A stretch of 44,204 nt of DNA from JBKEDF01 sp047975325 (lineage in GTDB: Bacteria > Pseudomonadota > Alphaproteobacteria > Rhodobacterales > Rhodobacteraceae). The notes beneath the pieces were generated by a model that was given only the letters and a program-made list of their open reading frames with translations, had not been told where the DNA came from and did no database searches. Every line of letters begins with the position of its first letter. The stretch's first letter is position 1. The stretch is from NCBI GenBank assembly GCA_047975325.1, contig JBKEDF010000086.1, positions 1 to 44,204 of the forward strand, read 5' to 3'. Shown here in pieces: positions 39,796 to 44,204 of the stretch. A program made the position numbers and the translations under genes.

Positions 39796-41127
39796 ATGCC
39801 TGGCCCCCCCGTTGTTCCGGTTCGAGGAGACGAAACCCTGCCAGATCGCGTCGATACGGTGGTGATCGGCGGCGGAATCGTCGGGACTTCCACGGCGCTT
39901 GAACTGGCTGAACGTGGACAGCGTGTTGCGCTTTGTGAAAAGGGCGGGATTGCGCAGGAACAAAGCTCCCGCAACTGGGGGTGGGTCCGGATCACCCGGC
40001 GGGATGAACGCGAGATCCCCCTGATGGCGGAGGCTCTGCGGATCTGGGACGGGCTTGCCGAACGTACGGGCCGTGATCCGGGGTTCAAGCGTGCCGGACT
40101 CGCCTTTGCCTGTGCTGATGAGGCGGAATTTGCCCGGCACGAAAGATGGGCCGAACATCTGCGCCCCTATCAGATTGAAAGCCGTGTGATCCGGGGCGCG
40201 GATTTCGACAAGGCCTATCCGGGCTGCAAGGCACCGCCTTATGGTGTGCTCTATACCCCGTTCGATGGGCGGGCGGAGCCACAAAAAGCTGCCCCTGCCA
40301 TTGCTGAGGCTGCCCGGGACCGGGGTGCGGCGGTGCTGACCTCCTGTGCGGTGCGCGGGGTGGAAACCGCCGCCGGGAAGGTTTCGGGCGTGGTCACGGA
40401 ACGGGGCCGGATTGCCTGCGATGCCGTCGTGCTGGCGGGTGGGGCATGGTCACGGCTTTTTTCCGGCAATCTCGGCATTGATTTGCCGCAGTTGAAGATC
40501 ATGAATACCGTATTGCGAACGGAGCCTTTGGAAGGGGGTCCGGAATCGGCGCTCTGGACGCCGGATTTTGCATTCCGCAAACGTCAGGATGGTGGTTATA
40601 CCATCGCCAACGGATATCAGAACATTGTCGATATCGTGCCGGACAGTTTTCGTCTGGCCCTGAAATTCCTGCCTGCGCTGCGACATGAATGGCGGGATTT
40701 GCGTCCGCGGATTGGTGCGCGGTTTCGCGAAGAGGCGAGCCATGCGCGGAAATGGTCGCTTGATGAGGTCACGGTGTTTGAACGCCGGCGCGTGCTTGAT
40801 CCGGTGCCGCATCAGTCCTCGATCCAGTCCGCCCTGAAACGTGTGGCGGAGGATTTTCCGATCTTTGCCAAGGCACAGGTCGCGCAAAGCTGGGCCGGGC
40901 TGATCGATGTGACCCCCGATGCCGTTCCAGTGATCTGCGGCATTGATCGGGTGCCGGGTTTTTTCATCGCGACGGGCTTTTCCGGTCATGGATTCGGGAT
41001 TGGACCGGGGGCAGGGCGGTTGACGGCGGACCTCGTAACCGGGGCCACACCATGCGTTGACCCTGAACCCTTCCGCCTTGGCCGCTTCTTCGATGGAACC
41101 GCGATGGAAATTGACAAGGGATATTGA
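39796..41127 (+). CDS. DAO-family FAD-dependent oxidoreductase
   Basis: This 443-residue flavoprotein is of the D-amino-acid oxidase/glycine oxidase/sarcosine oxidase superfamily, which oxidises amines or amino acids. The FAD-binding N-terminus reads DTVVIGGGIVGTSTALELAERGQRVALCEKG. Then comes the substrate-proximal string SSRNWGWVRITRRD, and the C-terminal FAD motif is FFIATGFSGHGFGIGPGAGRLTADLV. ATG 39796 is preceded by AAAGGAGC. No membrane segment or signal peptide is present. The divergent Ldh2-type gene could reduce the imino product or handle the keto acid that arises. The substrate is not inferable. Confidence 0.9.
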   Translation: MPGPPVVPVRGDETLPDRVDTVVIGGGIVGTSTALELAERGQRVALCEKGGIAQEQSSRNWGWVRITRRDEREIPLMAEALRIWDGLAERTGRDPGFKRAGLAFACADEAEFARHERWAEHLRPYQIESRVIRGADFDKAYPGCKAPPYGVLYTPFDGRAEPQKAAPAIAEAARDRGAAVLTSCAVRGVETAAGKVSGVVTERGRIACDAVVLAGGAWSRLFSGNLGIDLPQLKIMNTVLRTEPLEGGPESALWTPDFAFRKRQDGGYTIANGYQNIVDIVPDSFRLALKFLPALRHEWRDLRPRIGARFREEASHARKWSLDEVTVFERRRVLDPVPHQSSIQSALKRVAEDFPIFAKAQVAQSWAGLIDVTPDAVPVICGIDRVPGFFIATGFSGHGFGIGPGAGRLTADLVTGATPCVDPEPFRLGRFFDGTAMEIDKGY

Positions 41128-41666
41128 CCATCATCCCTGTGCAAAAAAGATCGTCCCGAGTCGGACCTGCCATTGATGCCCTGACCCCGGGCACTCAACC
41201 TCCAGCATGGGTATTGATCGTCATATATCAACATTAAGAAGAAAAACCCCTGTATTGTCCTGATAGGCTTGGTCATTGTGATAGGAAAACGTACTATTTC
41301 CCCGTATTTTACGCGGCGTGCCACTTTGTATTTGCCGTGTAATCGGGTAGGCACTCGATATGGATCGGGCGAAATTTTTCCAGCCCGGCCTGTTTGGTGG
41401 GGTGTTCATGATTGCGGGAATGTGGTTTTCAGTGGTTTCAAATATGACAATTGTTTTTGAAGCTGTTAGGATCGGGCCGGTTTGGCGGGGCATGTCGATG
41501 GCATGACTTTGCGATCTTCAGAATGGATTTGGCTGGATATTTTTCCATTAACTGATTGGTGAAGTAGCGCCCATACGATAACTGTTGGCAATTGAGACCC
41601 TCATTGGGCCATGCCAGCTTGGCAGCCGGGATCAACACCCCGGGGGCATAGGAGATTAACCAGAAT
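41128..41666. other. 539-bp intergenic region before the exopolysaccharide genes
   Basis: No gene is recognised. The stretch is clearly AT-richer than the flanking genes. Two direct TGATAGG copies lie at 41261-41267 and 41279-41285, 18 bp apart, and a small hairpin TGCCA-GCT-TGGCA occurs near the end. This is probably the control region of the exopolysaccharide operon, which is often under quorum-sensing or second-messenger control, but I see no named site. Confidence 0.4.
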
Positions 41667-42434
41667 ATGCAGAGCCAGTTGCAAGCATCACCTCAAGTAT
41701 CGGAATCCCCCAGCCCCGGCGAAGTTTGGGAAACGCTTGATGAGTTGAACCCGGATGCGGATCTGTTGAACGGAAACGGTTTATTTCCAGATCCGACAGA
41801 TACGCCGGCAAGCTCATATTATGATATGATCCGAACCCGGATTCTGCATCCGATGCAGCAACGGGGCTGGCGGCGCCTTCTTGTGACCTCCCCGACTCAT
41901 GGCTGCGGGAAAAGTATTGTCGCCGCCAATCTTGCCTTGTCGCTGGCGCGGCGACCAAGTGGCAAGACGGTGCTGCTTGATATGGAATTGCGCGCACCCC
42001 AACTGGCCTACTGGTTCGGGATGCCGGATGCCGGCGCATTGCGCGACTTCCTGGACGGGAAAAAGTCGCTGCAAGATCACTTTCGGCGAATTGGCGAAAC
42101 GCTTGTCCTTGGCCTCAACAACCAGGCGGAATCCAAGGCTGCCGAAATCCTGCAGGAACCTTCCACGGCTCAGGCGCTTTCAACCATGATGACAACGCTC
42201 AAGCCCGAAATCGTGGTGATGGACGCGCCCCCGGCGCTTGTCTCGGATGATGTCGTGGCGCTGGCGCATCTGGTCGATGCCGTTTTGCTGATTGCGGATG
42301 GAACGCGAAGCTCGCCCAGGGATATTCGTGCCTGTGAAAAACTCTTTGATAACAATCTGCCGGTGTTGGGTGTGGTGCTGAACCGGGCACAGGATCGCAG
42401 CCTCTCGCGCTATCGCTACGCTCGGAAAAGGTGA
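41667..42434 (+). CDS. BY-kinase-like P-loop protein (CpsD/ExoP cytoplasmic type)
   Basis: This 255-residue cytoplasmic ATPase is of the capsular-polysaccharide tyrosine-kinase (CpsD/BY-kinase, MinD-like) group. It has Walker A SPTHGCGKS (75-83), Walker A' VLLDMELRAP (102-111) and Walker B IVVMDAPPA (182-190). Such kinases pair with a Wzz-type membrane protein to set polymer length and export, here encoded separately 4 bp downstream. The C-terminus (DRSLSRYRYARKR) has only two tyrosines, far fewer than the usual tyrosine cluster, so autophosphorylation may be reduced or absent. AGGAGA lies 11 bp before ATG 41667. Confidence 0.85.
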   Translation: MQSQLQASPQVSESPSPGEVWETLDELNPDADLLNGNGLFPDPTDTPASSYYDMIRTRILHPMQQRGWRRLLVTSPTHGCGKSIVAANLALSLARRPSGKTVLLDMELRAPQLAYWFGMPDAGALRDFLDGKKSLQDHFRRIGETLVLGLNNQAESKAAEILQEPSTAQALSTMMTTLKPEIVVMDAPPALVSDDVVALAHLVDAVLLIADGTRSSPRDIRACEKLFDNNLPVLGVVLNRAQDRSLSRYRYARKR

Positions 42435-42438
42435 CGTC

Positions 42439-43818
42439 ATGGGTCCAGTTCAAACTCTCGACGATTTTATCGGTCTGCTCTTCCGCCGCCGCCTCCTGAT
42501 TGCGGTGGTAACGATTTTGGGCATCATCCTTTCGGTGCTCTATGCCTTGAGCAAGGCGCATGTTTTCGAAAGTACCGCAGTTATTCAGGTGCGAAGCCCG
42601 ACAGTGGTCGATCCGACCTCCGGATCGCTTGTGCCCAGCCAATCCGCGCAGCGGCTGCAAAGTATCGAACAGCAGCTTATGACCCGGGACAACATGCTGG
42701 AAGTCATAGAACGGTACAAGCTTTATGCCGGGCTCCCATGGACGCCCGAGGAAAAGGTGGCCGCGCTACGCCAGACGCTCCGTTTCGACAGGGTGACAAG
42801 TGCCGCGGCCACGCAGCCCGGCATCGCTGCACCCGTTTCCGCGTTACTGATTTCCGTTCAGGCCGATACGCGTACGAAGGCAGCGCAGATCGCCAATGAC
42901 TTTGCTGAAAGAATCCTGGATGAAGGCACCGAGGTTCGAACCGGACAGGCACGGGAATCCGCCCGGTTCTTCAGTCGCCAGCAAGCGGATCTTGAAACGG
43001 AGATCGAACGCCAGGAACTGGCGCTTGTCGCGTTCAAGAGCAAGCATGCCGCGCTGCTGCCTGCCCAACGCGGCATGCGGGTACAGGAGATCATCGGTCT
43101 CGATACGGAGATCCGGATGCTTTATCAGTCACTCCTTGCCGCACGTAATATACGCGATGGTGTCATAAGACGCGGAGGCGATCGCGTTACCGATCAGCGC
43201 CGGCTTGAGACATTGGATGAAGAAATCGATACCCTCCTGGCGCAGCGCGAAGCCCTGCTGAGCCGCCGGGAGGAAGTACAGGCCATTCTGGCGGAAGGTC
43301 CGGAAATCGACCGGCAAATTGCCGAGGCTGAACGAGGGTTGAGCCAATTGAGCAGCCAGCTCAACGTCACGACACAGCGTCTGGCGGAAGCAAATACCGC
43401 TGTGGAGGTTGAACAACAGGAGCAAGGAGAAACCTTCGCGCTTCTCGAACGCGCGGTGGAACCGGATCACGCTATCGGTCGCCCGCGCCGGCAGTTGGCT
43501 GCCGTAGGTGCCTTCGCAAGTTTCCTGTTCGGGATTGCTGTCGCGTTCCTTCTGGATTTTGTAAAACCTGTTATCCGCAGCCCGGCACAGATGGAACGTG
43601 AACTGGGCCTGATCCCTGTGGCGGTCATACCGACGCTTGCGGAAATTGAGAAGACCGAAGAAAACCGCCGTCAGGCCGTAAGGCGCGGCAGTTCCCAATC
43701 CTCGGGACGAACCGATCCGGTTGCCGCAAAGCCGGCCTTCTCCCTCTCGCCCGGCGCGGCAGTGCTTGGTCGCGTGGGGGCCGTTGTTCTGGTGGTGCTT
43801 GGTATTTTGATGACTTGA
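42439..43818 (+). CDS. Wzz/ExoP-type polysaccharide chain-length protein with extra C-terminal hydrophobic segment
   Basis: This 459-residue inner-membrane protein is of the polysaccharide co-polymerase (Wzz/GumC) group. TM1 covers about residues 18-37, followed by a long periplasmic region with coiled coils (about 165-230 and 260-330). TM2 lies at about 350-372 (LAAVGAFASFLFGIAVAFLL). After TM2 comes a cytoplasmic stretch with AQMERELGLIPVAVIPTL, a usual contact region for the kinase partner. It ends with a further hydrophobic segment (GRVGAVVLVVLGILMT), which is not usual. The kinase domain is absent because it is encoded separately just upstream. AAGGTGA precedes ATG 42439. Confidence 0.87.
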   Translation: MGPVQTLDDFIGLLFRRRLLIAVVTILGIILSVLYALSKAHVFESTAVIQVRSPTVVDPTSGSLVPSQSAQRLQSIEQQLMTRDNMLEVIERYKLYAGLPWTPEEKVAALRQTLRFDRVTSAAATQPGIAAPVSALLISVQADTRTKAAQIANDFAERILDEGTEVRTGQARESARFFSRQQADLETEIERQELALVAFKSKHAALLPAQRGMRVQEIIGLDTEIRMLYQSLLAARNIRDGVIRRGGDRVTDQRRLETLDEEIDTLLAQREALLSRREEVQAILAEGPEIDRQIAEAERGLSQLSSQLNVTTQRLAEANTAVEVEQQEQGETFALLERAVEPDHAIGRPRRQLAAVGAFASFLFGIAVAFLLDFVKPVIRSPAQMERELGLIPVAVIPTLAEIEKTEENRRQAVRRGSSQSSGRTDPVAAKPAFSLSPGAAVLGRVGAVVLVVLGILMT

Positions 43819-44148
43819 GCGGGTATTTGTGGATGGTCCGGAGTTTCCGACAGGCGCCCTTTCTATGGTATGGCCACGGGTCGGCTTGAAGGGCCCGGCA
43901 TCTTCGGCGCCTTTCAGGGGAGCCATGTATATATTGCCGAATACCATCATTCACCTATCTGCATGATATTGTATTTACATGATATTCCATGTCTTGCTTG
44001 ACGCCATGGTCTTTGGGATGCAAAGACATGGCGGGCTATTTTGACTTTGAACTCTGTTGTTGAGGACGTTTGTGTTTTGGATGAATCGGTTTCAGTTGGC
44101 ACTTTCGGGACCGGGATGGGGCGTCTCATTCCTTAATATGGTGTCGTG
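43819..44148. other. 330-bp intergenic region after the wzz-type gene
   Basis: I recognise no gene here. The main feature is the strong hairpin at 44002-44033. The palindrome GGCGCC occurs twice near the start. Composition around 43920-44000 is AT-rich, as for a promoter region of the gene that follows. Confidence 0.4.
44002..44033 (+). terminator. Strong hairpin, possible terminator or regulatory RNA element
   Basis: CGCCATGGTCTTTG (44002-44015) pairs with CAAAGACATGGCG (44021-44033), 13 bp with one bulged base, around a 5-nt loop. A short ATTTT (44037-44041) follows, so it may end the transcript of the wzz-type gene. The T-run is weak and the distance from the stop codon (about 180 bp) is long, so a leader structure of the next gene is also possible. 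Confidence 0.45.
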
Positions 44149-44204
44149 ATGGATGTGATCGGAACCCGTGCGGATGAGGGGGCGGAGGGTTTTGTCCTGA
44201 CGCC
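44149..44204 (+). CDS. Possible start of a further gene, cut by the window end
   Basis: ATG 44149 opens a frame MDVIGTRADEGAEGFVLT that runs off the window. There is no clear ribosome binding site, and 18 residues are too few for any family call. By position it may be another exopolysaccharide gene. Confidence 0.3.
   Translation, partial: MDVIGTRADEGAEGFVLT

Noticed and set aside
1..44204. CRISPR array, prophage or plasmid origin
   Set aside because: There are no regularly spaced repeats, phage structural genes, repABC-type genes or iteron clusters in the window.

Overview
The window looks like a chromosomal segment of an alphaproteobacterium of the order Rhodobacterales (Paracoccaceae/Roseobacter type). 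Supporting signs are the gene order aroA-cmk-rpsA-ihfB-lapA-trpF-trpB, the run miaB-phoH-ybeY-corC-lnt-metK, a SAM/SAH riboswitch in front of metK (a class described from Rhodobacterales metK leaders), a DUF1523 gene, and a fairly GC-rich base composition. Genus or species cannot be fixed from the sequence alone.

Layout. 1-1250 is a decayed patch: the C-terminus of an IS3-family transposase, a 391-bp internally deleted IS256-family element, and a VOC-fold gene cut off at the element's edge. It lies next to the 3' end of a tRNA-Arg gene. 1.6-3.1 kb holds the phosphatidylethanolamine genes psd and pssA. 3.0-4.8 kb is an Lrp/AsnC regulator divergent from alanine dehydrogenase, with a 9-bp inverted repeat between them. 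4.8-5.3 kb is mscL. 5.8-9.9 kb is an RND efflux pair behind a large AT-rich dyad. 10-17.8 kb carries a glycosyltransferase-like gene, miaB, a hairpin-rich leader, phoH-ybeY-corC-lnt, and riboswitch-controlled metK. 17.8-19.1 kb has aroQ and trmB. 19.1-26.3 kb, on the minus strand, is aroA-cmk, rpsA, then ihfB-lapA-trpF-GNAT-trpB.

26.4-33.0 kb is the most interesting block. It is a tightly packed minus-strand operon of mostly unassigned proteins: a long coiled-coil protein, a 379-aa protein, an AAA+ ATPase, a previously overlooked 47-aa ORF joined to both neighbours by ATGA overlaps, a 452-aa protein, an 88-aa two-pass membrane protein, and a DUF1523 membrane protein. A nested set of inverted repeats lies upstream. 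The layout suggests an ATPase-driven complex linked to the inner membrane; its function is unknown.

33.1-41.1 kb is accessory metabolism and signalling: an amidase, a UbiH-family FAD monooxygenase, a soluble hybrid histidine kinase with two receiver domains, and a divergent pair of an Ldh2-type dehydrogenase and a DAO-type FAD oxidoreductase. 41.7-44.2 kb is the start of an exopolysaccharide locus. It has a BY-kinase-like P-loop protein and a Wzz-type chain-length protein with an extra C-terminal hydrophobic segment, followed by a strong hairpin and the first codons of another possible gene that runs off the window.
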